This document shows, piece by piece, positions 20,201-26,895 of a stretch of 64,000 nt of DNA. This DNA is from Marinobacterium profundum. Its GTDB lineage: Bacteria; Pseudomonadota; Gammaproteobacteria; Pseudomonadales; Balneatricaceae. The stretch's first letter is position 1. Each line of letters opens with the position of its first letter. The notes beneath the pieces are model-generated. The model was not told the origin of the DNA. It searched no databases and saw only the letters and a list, made by a program, of their open reading frames with translations. The position numbers and the translations under genes were made by a program. Where the stretch lies: assembly GCF_001528745.1 (NCBI RefSeq), contig NZ_BCNS01000098.1, forward strand, positions 1 through 64,000, in the 5' to 3' direction.

Positions 20201-21957
20201 TTGTCGGTGGCGCTCAGTGCGAGTGTGAATGCGGTGCCGGAGCTGACCTCGACATTGGCCGTATCGGTCAGGGTGTAGGTGCTGCCGCCTTCACCAGTCA
20301 GTGTGAACTTGTTGGCGACTATATCGTTGGCTGCGCCGCTTAGGGACAGGAGGTCGCTGCCGGTTACGATCAGGGTGCCGCCGCTGGCGTCATAGGTGGC
20401 GCTGGTAATGGTTGGCGCGACGACGTTGCTGACGGTCAGAGTATTGGTGGCATCTGCGGTGTCGCCTGCCGTAGCGTTTGCATTCCAGTCATCCGCAGCG
20501 GCGAGATTGAATGTGGTGCCGCCGGTGGAGCTGGTGCCATTCTTGTTGGTGATCAGGTTCAGTGCGGCCTTGTCGGTAGCACTGAGGGTGACGGAGAAAG
20601 TGGTGCTGCTGCTGGCCGTCACGTTGCTGCTGTCAGTCAGGGTGTAGTTGCTGCCGCCTTCACCGGTGAGCGTAAGTGTGCTCACATCGATGTTGTCGCC
20701 TGTGGTCATGTTGGTGCCGGTGGCGGTGAGCACACCGGTGGCGGCATTGTAGGTGGCGCTGGTAAGGGTGGGGGTCGGTGGGGCGGGTGGATTGGTGTCG
20801 CCGGCAAAGCTGTCGATGTTGGTCTGAAAGAAATCTGCGCTGGTTATACGAACTTCATCCACACCGATAGCACCGAAACTAAGTGTGCCTGTAGCTCCGG
20901 TAGTGATGGTCTGAGCACTGCCGACCAGAGCTCCGTCGAGATAGCCGCCAACAGTTACGACACCTCCCCCGGAGTTGTTGATATACAAGCTGCTAAAGGT
21001 AAAATCGGCGGCGTCGGTACGTGCAATCGTCACGCGTTCAATGGATCCAAAATCAAAGTTACCGGATAGTAACCTCACTGAGGCTGAATCACCCTGGCCA
21101 AAAGCCGTATCCGAAGTTATGTCTCCGCTATCTCCCTGGGTGGTAAAAGTATAAATAAAGTCGACTCCCCCCAGGTTGCTGGTGAAACTGGTGACTCCGG
21201 TGCCAACATTGGTATCCAGGCTGTCGCTAAAAGCGGTGAGTAAACGGGAATAATTGCTTAGATCTAGTGAGACTGCTTCGATGCTGCCCTGAGTTGCTTC
21301 AAGCTCCCAGTCGCCGCCCTTGTCCGCCGCTCCGGTCAGATCATTGGAGGCGGCAATATCTGCCCCCGTGGCGCTGGCCAGGGCGTCGATAAACTCTACG
21401 CCGGCACCGTTACCGCCTACAGTACAGCCGTAGAGCAGGATATCGCCATCCTCGCTCATCGACTGGCCAATCGTGGCAAGCAGATCACCGCGCGCGGCGA
21501 TATCATTGCTGTCAAACCAGTCGTTGCCCAGCTGCACCTGGCCGTTGTCGCCGTGGCTGAGAATATGGATGGCATCAATAGCACTGCGTCCGGCCAGTGT
21601 ATCGGCGATCACCTGCAAGCCATCACTGGAGCCATCAAACATCACCACTTCAACGTCGGTTGGCAGCCCCGCAAGAAGTTGCTGGTAGTCCTGCACCTGG
21701 GTGTCGACGAAGACGATTTCCTGGCGGTTGTCGGCGCTGCCGGCGATAGCTGCGCCTTCTGTGTCTGTAATGGACGCCGTCTCCTGCGCAGAGGCAGGCT
21801 CCAAGGTGCTGTCCTGGGTTTCTACAATGGTGGCTGCGATAGCGCCGTCGAACAGCATGCGTGGTTCCAGTGCCATGGCCAGCGGTGCAATCGCCGCTGC
21901 GGGACGGGTCTGGTCGCCAGACCCTGTTTTTTTGCCTGAGTTAGCGAACCACTTCAT
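11254..21957 (-). CDS. Giant DUF4347 repeat surface protein / adhesin (3567 residues)
   Basis: This is a very large, threonine/serine/glycine-rich, acidic protein. It lacks a normal Sec signal but has the N-terminal motif LEPRMLFDGA (residues 30-39). Next come a DUF4347 domain (about 75-245, with IHILSHGDNGQVQLG and LLYGCTVGG), a jelly-roll-like segment and three repeats of about 115 residues (about 393-760; GEGGSTYTLTD core). Many autotransporter-type beta repeats follow (about 1010-1590; LSKSGAGTLTLS). Then come a cadherin/Ig-like module, thirteen 102-residue Ig-like repeats (about 1843-3168), two more Ig-like modules and a C-terminal region ending in a Q/E-rich helix. No GGxGxD RTX motifs were seen. 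A ribosome site (GGAGA) precedes the ATG. The role is probably cell-surface adhesion or biofilm; export by the flanking HlyD/M50/TolC genes is inferred. Confidence 0.88.
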   Translation of the reverse strand: MKWFANSGKKTGSGDQTRPAAAIAPLAMALEPRMLFDGAIAATIVETQDSTLEPASAQETASITDTEGAAIAGSADNRQEIVFVDTQVQDYQQLLAGLPTDVEVVMFDGSSDGLQVIADTLAGRSAIDAIHILSHGDNGQVQLGNDWFDSNDIAARGDLLATIGQSMSEDGDILLYGCTVGGNGAGVEFIDALASATGADIAASNDLTGAADKGGDWELEATQGSIEAVSLDLSNYSRLLTAFSDSLDTNVGTGVTSFTSNLGGVDFIYTFTTQGDSGDITSDTAFGQGDSASVRLLSGNFDFGSIERVTIARTDAADFTFSSLYINNSGGGVVTVGGYLDGALVGSAQTITTGATGTLSFGAIGVDEVRITSADFFQTNIDSFAGDTNPPAPPTPTLTSATYNAATGVLTATGTNMTTGDNIDVSTLTLTGEGGSNYTLTDSSNVTASSSTTFSVTLSATDKAALNLITNKNGTSSTGGTTFNLAAADDWNANATAGDTADATNTLTVSNVVAPTITSATYDASGGTLIVTGSDLLSLSGAANDIVANKFTLTGEGGSTYTLTDTANVEVSSGTAFTLALSATDKAALNQIINKSGTSSTSATTYNLAAAEDWAAGADAAVAVADVTSNGITVSNVALPTISSATFDASTGVLTVTGTGLLSYSGASNDIDTSKLTFTGEGGSTYTLTDTASVEITSGSSFTLTLSATDKSELLALLNKDGTSASDATTYNLAAADDWAAGADAALNVADLTSNGITVTNANAAPALGNLNGDSIAWAGVGNTLILDVGGNAALSDAELDALNGGNGDWAGASLGVQRAGIAVSSDILGFDTAGAIFTVSGSNLQSGGLTFATFTNTGGVLSINFTSSGTAATTALMNDVAQHVTYRNDTPAGDATLRFTLNDGTSSATADVTVTTDTIYVTNTSDTATVNLANGVSFSEAVAIAAADVTGSQTLVFSNSFSSTMTLAGNLAINESLTLNADAADGLRLSGSTITLGGGTTLNVTNSTGSVTISSTLAGSGGLSKAGAGELELTSSSNSGMAGDMAVTAGTLFITSDSHLSSGTLVLDGGELYMLVTGGSSGSPVTSTIDNVITLGASGGTISVGGGGGRNIADFSGIISGSGSLTKSANSILQLSGNNSFTGETNLQAGTLIANHNNALGSTAGATTVAGGTNLRIAGGLTLPEAITLSGTGKNVDGVDYGALHLVTGSSTVLGDLSLATDANVSAASGSSLVLSGALNGSFELNKTDAGTLTLSNATNSGSMSGGIKVSAGTLSVAGDSYLPSGTLSLNGGTLALTAATTIDNSISLLADSTLSHAADVTLSGTISGSATTLSKSGAGTLTLSNTSNSVSNWSLSATAGSVSISAASHLASGDLTLNASNLLLSGSNTYSNNINLAGDATITTNDDSTLAGIISGAGNLTKSGTATLSLNGNNIYTGATTISTGALLANSDNALGTTAGGTTIASGAILAVNSGVTVSDALSVSGVGFAGLGALYSTGNTTIAGAVTLTGNTSVGVTSGGNQTFSNTISGASNLTKLDAGTVTLAGTNTYSGTTTVSAGTLSITGSTNSTTTVASGATLAGSGTLGGAVSIQSGGTLAPGVDGAGTLTLGNDLAISSGGTLSVDITGATAGAGYDVVDVTGTVDVSSATIATTHSYTPGSGDSYTIITNDAADALTGTFTGVAEGGTLTAGGNATELSASYIGGTGNDFTLTAPANPVVNSVSSSSPDGSLKIGDLVSITVVFDQVVTVNTAGGAPQLHLETGTTDQTINYVSGSGTSILTFQYTVQAGDESADLDYLSTSALTLNGATIQNGSGHNAILTLAAPGDVNSLGANKALVVDGVRPTATIVVTDTALSAGDTSAVTITFSEAVTGLTAADFSVANGALSSLGSTDGGITWTATLTPGSDVEDTTNLIVLNNTGVMDAAGNTGSGTTDSNNYAIDSLRPTASIVVADTALSAGETSAVTITFNEAVTGLTTADFTVANGALSSLGSTDGGITWTATLTPSADTEDSANLISLDNTGVMDAAGNAGSGTTDSNNYTVDSLRPTASIVVTDTALSAGETSAVTITFSEAVTGLTTADFSVANGTLSSLGSTDGGFTWTATLTPDASVEDTTNLIVLNNTGVADTAGNTGSGTTDSNNYAIDSLRPTVSIIVTDTALAAGETSAVTITFSEAVTGLTTADFTVANGALSALSTADGGITWTATLTPDARVEDTTNLIVLNNTGVADTAGNAGSGTTDSNNYAIDSLRPTASIVVADTALAAGESSAVTITFSEAVTGLTTADFSVANGAISALSTADGGITWTATLTPDASVEDTTNLISLDNTGVADTAGNAGSGTTDSNNYAIDSLRPTATIVVTDTALSAGDTSAVTITFSEAVTGLSAADFSVANGALSSLGSTDGGITWTATLTPSADTEDTTNLISLDNTGVADTAGNAGSGTTDSNNYAIDSLRPTASIIVTDTALAAGESSAVTITFSEAVTGLTTADFSVANGAISALSTADGGITWIATLTPSADTEATTNLISLDNTGVADTAGNTGSGTTDSNNYAIDSLRPTASIIVTDTALAAGESSAVTITFSEAVTGLNAGDFNVANGALSSLGSTDGGITWTATLTPSADTEDTTNLISLDNTGVADTAGNAGSGTTDSNNYAIDSLRPTVSIIVTDTALAAGETSAVTITFSEAVTGLTTADFTVANGALSALSTADGGITWTATLTPDASVEDTTNLISLDNTGVADTAGNAGSGTTDSNNYAIDSLRPTATIVVTDTALAAGETSAVTITFSEAVTGLTTADFSVANGALSSLGSTDGGITWTATLTPGSDVEDTTNLIVLNNTGVMDAAGNAGSGTTDSNNYAIDSLRPTASIVVADTALSAGETSAVTITFNEAVTGLTTADFTVANGALSSLGSTDGGITWTATLTPSADTEDSANLISLDNTGVMDAAGNAGSGTTDSNNYTVDSLRPTASIVVTDTALSAGETSAVTITFSEAVTGLTTADFTVANGTLSSLGSTDGGFTWTATLTPDASVEDTTNLIMLNNTGVMDSAGNTGSGTTDSNNYAIDSLRPTASIVVTDTALAAGETSAVTITFSEAVTGLNAGDFNVANGALSSLGSTDGGITWTATLTPDASVEDTTNLIVLNNTGVADTAGNAGSGTTDSNNYAIDSLTPTVNSVSVPANGTYVAGQSLDFTVNLNEAVLVDTTGGTPRLAVTLDVGGTVYADYVSGSGSTALLFSLTVLGGQLDTDGIELGTNIDLNGATLRDGAGNNATSALNSIESNAAVLIDAAAPSATSISVPADGALVAGEMYFELVFDEAVSGVDIGDFSLLTTGNLVGTLDSVQQINPSTYRVLLTGINGNGSLSLALNATGSGIADNAGNALATGITSPGYGVVAQTGDPEFRTSTLGARPASSVSSLPTAVAASISPSPFESPLQPQQLFVAPTLGSGIPTLSALFINNGAPAPSYLAQVFAGHSGDGSGRGFLGFGGGDAGVFGHSTLSNIFDPDSELEPGSIQTGLREAFGTPGFGAPTLGQRLQQMQNTEQRQIEQLARALSEINPGEPHA
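12455..16432 (-). repeat. Thirteen tandem 306-bp coding repeats
   Basis: The repeats are exactly in phase at 306 bp (102 codons) and encode Ig-like modules. Each begins near RPTASIVVTDTAL and ends in GSGTTDSNNYAID. In protein order, repeats 1-3 and 10-12 are close copies of each other, so the array has a higher-order duplication of about 918 bp separated by nine repeat lengths. Repeats 2 and 11 are almost identical at the DNA level. Length variation by recombination or slippage is expected. Confidence 0.95.
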
Positions 21958-22083
21958 AAGCTGTCTCCATGCAATCCGTACAATCGCTGCGAACTGTCGA
22001 GAGCCGCTTGCGATAATGCCTTTGGGTGTTGAATTTCTTCTGTGCCGCCAGCCCTGTACTGACAGGGCTGGCGGTACTGGTCC

Positions 22084-22653
22084 TCAGCTACGCGAAGGGT
22101 AAATTCCTTCAAGCGCGATGATGAAGTTGCTTCCCAGAAAGGGGTTGCGGGTCTGTACTGGCTGGTTACCGCCTTCCGGCTGCACAGTTATCGGGCTGTT
22201 GAAAGGTTTCAGCGTTGTGTCGGCTGCATCTGTGGCGTAAATGCTGCCGGGACGGCCGCTATTGCTGGCAGCGCCCAATACGGTATTTGTCGCCGGTGCG
22301 GATGTGGTGTCGGTACCATTGCTGCTGGCAGGAATGGCGATGCTTGCTTCGGCGGTGTGTGTATGGGAGGCCATATTTGCCGGTGTCAGAGTCACGGATT
22401 CAGTGCCACCTTGTTCGCCGGCGGCTATATTGCTTAGTCCCGGGCCATGGCCAAAACCGACAGGGCTGCGCCCGCGTAGATCTGGCAGGGCGAAGGTATT
22501 ACGGCCGTCGCCGCCGAACTGGATGCCAAGCAGGGAAAATAGCGCGGTGTTCTGCGCTATCGGCAATAGCTGTCCCTGGCAGAAGGCCCAACCACGGGGG
22601 GCATAGTTAAAACCGACCTGGCGAATCTCGCCGAGAAAGGGTTCGCTCATCAT
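22084..22653 (-). CDS. Phage tail collar domain protein (MdpB-like)
   Basis: This 189-residue protein opens with FLGEIRQVGFNYAPRGWAFC. The region GQLLPIAQNTALFSLLGIQFGGDGRNTFALPDLRGRSPVG is the diagnostic tail-collar core. Such proteins were named after microcystin-dependent protein MdpB and often occur outside prophages. No other phage gene is present. Two adjacent ATGs (22653, 22650) follow AAGGAGAG. It lies 126 bp upstream of the giant surface-protein gene on the same strand, between the adaptor genes and the substrate. An accessory cell-surface or tip role is possible but unproven. Confidence 0.88.
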   Translation of the reverse strand: MMSEPFLGEIRQVGFNYAPRGWAFCQGQLLPIAQNTALFSLLGIQFGGDGRNTFALPDLRGRSPVGFGHGPGLSNIAAGEQGGTESVTLTPANMASHTHTAEASIAIPASSNGTDTTSAPATNTVLGAASNSGRPGSIYATDAADTTLKPFNSPITVQPEGGNQPVQTRNPFLGSNFIIALEGIYPSRS

Positions 22654-22741
22654 TACTCTCCTTGTCGTGCTTATTGTGCACGGGCGTTTTGAGGCGCACG
22701 TACTCTTTTGCCATTATGGCAAGTGTGTGGTGATCCAAATA

Positions 22742-23392
22742 TTAATCAGGCCGCGCCGCCGCAGGTTCCATCGATGAGTGCCGAAGCAGTTTTTGATCCA
22801 GCCTGAGTTCGGGTAGCCTGATATCGATGAGGCGGTCTGTGGTGGCTGGCTGGGGAGATCGGTGCATTTCCAGGTAGACGTCCTTGTCGGCGATAATGCC
22901 AAAGCCCAGGCGTTGGTAAAGACGCAGCGCCGGGTTGTGTGATTCGACATGAAGTTTAACGGCAAGTCCGCAGGCATCAGTGCGTGCCAGCAGTTCATTG
23001 AGCAACCTGCTACCCAGACCTGCACCTCGCTGTTCGGGCAGCAGGGCTATATCGATCAGCTGTACGGTGACCTGGCCCCAGGCGAGATAAAGTCGGCCAA
23101 TGGGCTGGCCGTGACGTTCGATCAGCCAGAAATCCCCGTTGGGGAAGTGGTCCTGGTAGTAGCGGGACTGCAGCCAAAACTGTTGTAGCACAAAGGCATC
23201 GATCGCCGATGCTGGCCAGCCAAAGGCGGACAGTTCTGTGGCGCGGGTGGAGGAATAAAGATGCTGAAGAAAGGAGTGATCTGTGGCTTGTTGTGTACGG
23301 ATACAGTAATCAGAGGTGGGCACAGATAAGCATCCTTGCGCAAACGTGTAAGTTGCAGCGTCCGGCTGCAGCAGATAGCGTAGCTTAGTCAT
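22742..23392 (-). CDS. GNAT-family N-acetyltransferase
   Basis: This 216-residue protein has the acetyl-CoA binding signature LPEQRGAGLGSRLLNELL, followed by ALRLYQRLGFG, both typical of GNAT enzymes. The N-terminal half is longer than in minimal GNATs. The ATG at 23392 is preferred over an upstream TTG at 23404; no strong ribosome site favours either. It sits in the same direction as the export genes, 86 bp downstream of the M50-HlyD gene and upstream of the tail-collar gene. GNAT genes beside tail-collar genes suggest protein modification, but the substrate is unknown. Confidence 0.82.
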   Translation of the reverse strand: MTKLRYLLQPDAATYTFAQGCLSVPTSDYCIRTQQATDHSFLQHLYSSTRATELSAFGWPASAIDAFVLQQFWLQSRYYQDHFPNGDFWLIERHGQPIGRLYLAWGQVTVQLIDIALLPEQRGAGLGSRLLNELLARTDACGLAVKLHVESHNPALRLYQRLGFGIIADKDVYLEMHRSPQPATTDRLIDIRLPELRLDQKLLRHSSMEPAAARPD

Positions 23393-23478
23393 GCACGGTG
23401 TCAAGCGAGGGATTGCTCGAAGTAACGCCAGACTATGCTGGAGCTTGGATGACCCGTTTTGGCGTTTGGGTATTTTTT

Positions 23479-25575
23479 TCAGAATCCGCTCTCCCGTATG
23501 GCCAGCGCTGCCAGGCGTCGCCAGAGGGTGCCCAGTATGGATTCCTGGCGGCCCTGCAATACTACCAGCCCGCGCAGTGGCTGCGTCGGTAGTGCTCCTG
23601 CCTCTTCCAATGCAAGGCTTACGCGATACTGTGCCTGCAAAGGCTGGGCGCGTTGCTGGGCGTCGCGGCGCACAGCAATGGGGCCTGCGTGATCCGAGGC
23701 CAGTGATTCTATTTCCAGATAGGCTGTACCAGTGGCGCTGATGTGCGTCAGGTGCACTCGTAGTGCCGTGCGTAGCGGGTCATCGGCGATGAACTGCCCC
23801 TTGGCCCCGGTTTCAACGCGCCAGAGAGATTCTTCCGGCAGGTAGCCGCGAAGACGTACCCGTTGTTCGATCACCTGTGCCAGTGGTTGTTCTGGCATCA
23901 GCCAGCGTCCTGCCGACGGATTGCGCAGCAGGTCCCGCACGATACCCGCGTGGGGTGCCCGTAACAGCAGTCGTTCGCGCTGTGCGGCCAGGCCGCGGTA
24001 TTCGGCGAGTGACTCGGCCAGTTGCTGCTCCAACACGGTGGCGTCAGCGGCGGTTTCACTTCGGCCGGACTGGCGCCGCAGTTGCAGCTGCGCAATGCGT
24101 ATCTGGTTGTGCACTATGGTCTGGCGGGCATCAAGGTCCGGCGACTCGAGTTCCAGTAGCAAGTCGCCTGCATGCACCTGCTGACCATCGCTGACCCACA
24201 GTTGCTTCAGGCGTGCGGCCATGGGCGCGTGCAGGGCGCTGGCACGTGTGGCATCCAGTACGGCGGGCACTTCGACGGCACTGCGCCAGGGCACCAGCAG
24301 CAGCGCTAAGCCTGTAAACAGCAGGGAGGCGATGAATAACCGTCGGCCGGGCCGGGCCTGGCGGCGACGTTGCCACCATTCGCCCATTTCCCGCCAAATC
24401 GGAAGGCCGATAAACCAGGTCAGTTCTACCAGCATCAGGAAAGTGCCCAGCAGCTTGAAAAAAAGGTGATAGACAATGAGAGCAATGGCAAAAAACAGTG
24501 CCGCCCGCCAGAGCCAGGCGCAGTACCCCCAGGTCAGCAGCCGGCGGTAGAGCTTGGGTGACCAGGGTTCTGGCATGGGTTCGCCATAGCCGAACAGAGC
24601 CTCGCGCAGGCGCCAGCGACAGAGCGCAAAGGCGCGCTGTTGCAGGTTCTCGACCCGCCAAAGATCGCTGAGCAGGTAATAGCCATCAAAGCGCAGGAAG
24701 GGGTTAAGGTTGACCACCAGAGTGGTTAACCAGGTAGCACTGGCGAGCATGAAAGCCGCGGTGCGTGCGGGTCCGTCCGGCAGTAACGACCAGGCGAGCA
24801 GTGCGATAGCGGCCAGCAGCAATTCGGCAAGCATGCCGCCGGCGCCGATCAGCAGGCGCGAGCGGCGGTCATTTACCCGCCAGGCATCACTGACATCGGT
24901 ATAGAACAGTGGAAACAGCACCATAAAGGCCAGTCCCATGCTTTGCACCCGGCAGCCGGCGCGCTTGGCCATGTAAGCGTGGCCGAACTCGTGGCACAGC
25001 TTGGCGAATACCAGCGCCAGGCCAAAGGCCAGGGCACCACCGAGACTGAACAGGTGCGGGAAGGTGGCCAGAAAACGTTCCCAGTCCCGTGCTACCAGAA
25101 AGAGTCCCAGGCCGAATACCAGCGGCAAGCCGAAGCGCAGCAGCCCTGGGCCCTGGCGCTCAAGCCAGGGCCAGGTGCGATTGAGAAAGGCATCTGGGCG
25201 CCACAGCGGTATGCGAAAGAACAGATATTGATGCAATAACCGCAGCCACAGGTTCTGTCGCCGGGAGGCGGCCTTTGTGATGTAGCTGGCACGCTGTTCC
25301 GGATCCCGGGCGGCGATCAGGTCGTGATCCCGCAGAAAGCGCAATAGCTGTTGCAAGTCGCTTTCGCCCAGGGCTATGCCGGGCTGCGCATTGGCGGCGT
25401 TGAGAACGTGTTGTGCATCTCCCAGCGCCCAGTGGTGCAGCAGTCTTAGCGCCGTGCCGCCGAGCTTGAAGTAGCGCCCGCGCATGGGGTCGGCCAGGGT
25501 CCATTGCGGCGAGCCGTCGAGCGCGCAGGCCGCGGGGGATAGCTGGAGGTCAGGGCGCAGTGCCGGTAGCGTCAT
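23479..25575 (-). CDS. Membrane M50 (site-2) metalloprotease fused to a HlyD-type adaptor
   Basis: This 698-residue protein has three parts. The N-terminus (about 1-90) resembles a PqqD-type peptide-binding domain (PMRGRYFKLGGTALRLLHHWA). The middle is polytopic with the M50 zinc motif HEFGH (195-199) and the partner NPFLRFDGYYLLSD (aspartate about 297), so both catalytic elements are intact. After a membrane helix (about 410-430) comes a periplasmic HlyD/biotinyl-lipoyl-like adaptor (VDG-type text VSDGQQVHAGDLLLELESPDLDARQ, a coiled coil, then LLLRAPHAGIVRDL). It begins at the base next to the stop of the GAF-HlyD gene, so the two are coupled. A role in processing or driving export of the giant protein is inferred. 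Confidence 0.87.
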   Translation of the reverse strand: MTLPALRPDLQLSPAACALDGSPQWTLADPMRGRYFKLGGTALRLLHHWALGDAQHVLNAANAQPGIALGESDLQQLLRFLRDHDLIAARDPEQRASYITKAASRRQNLWLRLLHQYLFFRIPLWRPDAFLNRTWPWLERQGPGLLRFGLPLVFGLGLFLVARDWERFLATFPHLFSLGGALAFGLALVFAKLCHEFGHAYMAKRAGCRVQSMGLAFMVLFPLFYTDVSDAWRVNDRRSRLLIGAGGMLAELLLAAIALLAWSLLPDGPARTAAFMLASATWLTTLVVNLNPFLRFDGYYLLSDLWRVENLQQRAFALCRWRLREALFGYGEPMPEPWSPKLYRRLLTWGYCAWLWRAALFFAIALIVYHLFFKLLGTFLMLVELTWFIGLPIWREMGEWWQRRRQARPGRRLFIASLLFTGLALLLVPWRSAVEVPAVLDATRASALHAPMAARLKQLWVSDGQQVHAGDLLLELESPDLDARQTIVHNQIRIAQLQLRRQSGRSETAADATVLEQQLAESLAEYRGLAAQRERLLLRAPHAGIVRDLLRNPSAGRWLMPEQPLAQVIEQRVRLRGYLPEESLWRVETGAKGQFIADDPLRTALRVHLTHISATGTAYLEIESLASDHAGPIAVRRDAQQRAQPLQAQYRVSLALEEAGALPTQPLRGLVVLQGRQESILGTLWRRLAALAIRESGF

Positions 25576-26895
25576 TTACAGTCCCAGCCCCTGACGCAGC
25601 GCGGCCAGCGGGCGACGCAGCAGATAGAGCACCAGGGGCACGCGCTGGCCGAAGAGCTTGGCCGTACCGCGCAGTCCTATTCTGGGTGCTGTGGCGGTAA
25701 AACCTGCATCCAGCCGGTAGGCGAGTTGGCCGGCGGCGCTGGTCTGGGCCTCGTAGGCCAAGCGCTGCAGGCTGGCCGCATGACGATGTAGCGGGTCGCT
25801 GTCCAGAAACAGGGCAACTTCAGCCCCCGATGCCAGATCGATGGCATCGGCTACCGCCAATTCGATACGCAGTTCTGCCTGTTTCGGGTCGGCGATGTCC
25901 ATCAGTCGCTCACCAGTCTTTACGGGTCTTCCGGTCCAGCGTTCTGCATCGGCGAACACCGCGATGCCGTCGCGTTCGGCACGCACCTCGCTGCGCGCAA
26001 GCAGTTCGCGGGCATAATCGCGTTCGGCGCGCTTTTGCTCAACTCTGGCGGCGAGCAGGTCCAGCCGCGCCTTGGCGTCGCTATCGGAGAAGGCCCGTTG
26101 TGCATTGCTTTTCAGCTCAGCCTCGGCCACTCCGAGGCTGCGTTCGGCAACGTCCGCCTGGGCGCGAAGCGAGGTGGCATCAAAGCGCAGCAATAACTCG
26201 CCGGGTTTCACTGACTGATTGGGTTTAACCATAAATTCGGCGATCACGCCATCCAGCGGTGCTGTGACGACGTGTCCGTTGAGGGGGACCACTTCGGCCG
26301 GCGCCAACACCGACTGGCGCACGGGCACTGCCAGCAACAGGGCGGCGGTCACTGCGAGGACCAGAATCTTGCGCCTGGGCCAGCGCAGACGCCAGGGCTT
26401 GCGCGGTTGCAGCGCGAGCCAGGCGTGGCTGTAGCAGTCACCTAATTGAGTCAGCACGGCTTGTTCGGCCTGGCTCCAGGGCTGCTCGCGAGCGATCCAT
26501 AGCCCCCCAAAGAGCGCTTGCTGTCGATCTATCAGGGGAAGCCAGAATACCGCGCTGGCCGACAAGCTATGGCAGTCGGCACGGGTCTGTTCGCTCAGGG
26601 CTGCAGTATCAACCGGCTGTGCCTGGTTCGCCACATCTTGCTCCTGCAGTTCAAGGGCTGCACGTTCGACAAAGGCGACGAAGGGCGCATGGGGCTCGAC
26701 CTGGCTGATGCCGGTTACCGCCTGGGTGCGCCCGGCTATCAGCAGGGCGGCATGGCGATAGCCAAACAGTGCCTGGGCGTCGTTGACCAGGCTATAGGCC
26801 AGGCTGTCTATATTCACGGCGGCTCGGGTCTGGCTTTGCAGTGTCAGTAGCTGGGCGAAGACGCGCTCGGTGGGATCCGGTATTCGGGCGCTCAT
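25576..26895 (-). CDS. GAF-like domain fused to a HlyD-type membrane adaptor
   Basis: This 439-residue protein has an N-terminal GAF-like cytoplasmic region (about 1-165; AVNIDSLAYSLVNDAQALFGYRHAALLI and SAVFWLPLIDRQQALFGGLW). A single membrane segment follows (about 178-197; ILVLAVTAALLLAVPV). The periplasmic HlyD portion has the barrel-sandwich signature GVIAEFMVKPNQSVKPGELL, a helical hairpin and a beta-barrel. Its start overlaps the stop of the upstream adaptor by four bases. The fusion could let a cytoplasmic signal gate an envelope exporter. The GAF ligand is unknown, and the GAF assignment is weaker than the HlyD one. Confidence 0.83.
   Translation of the reverse strand: MSARIPDPTERVFAQLLTLQSQTRAAVNIDSLAYSLVNDAQALFGYRHAALLIAGRTQAVTGISQVEPHAPFVAFVERAALELQEQDVANQAQPVDTAALSEQTRADCHSLSASAVFWLPLIDRQQALFGGLWIAREQPWSQAEQAVLTQLGDCYSHAWLALQPRKPWRLRWPRRKILVLAVTAALLLAVPVRQSVLAPAEVVPLNGHVVTAPLDGVIAEFMVKPNQSVKPGELLLRFDATSLRAQADVAERSLGVAEAELKSNAQRAFSDSDAKARLDLLAARVEQKRAERDYARELLARSEVRAERDGIAVFADAERWTGRPVKTGERLMDIADPKQAELRIELAVADAIDLASGAEVALFLDSDPLHRHAASLQRLAYEAQTSAAGQLAYRLDAGFTATAPRIGLRGTAKLFGQRVPLVLYLLRRPLAALRQGLGL

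Noticed and set aside
22084-22653. Remnant prophage suggested by the tail-collar domain
   Set aside because: No other phage structural, lysis or integrase gene is near; MdpB-like proteins commonly occur outside prophages.
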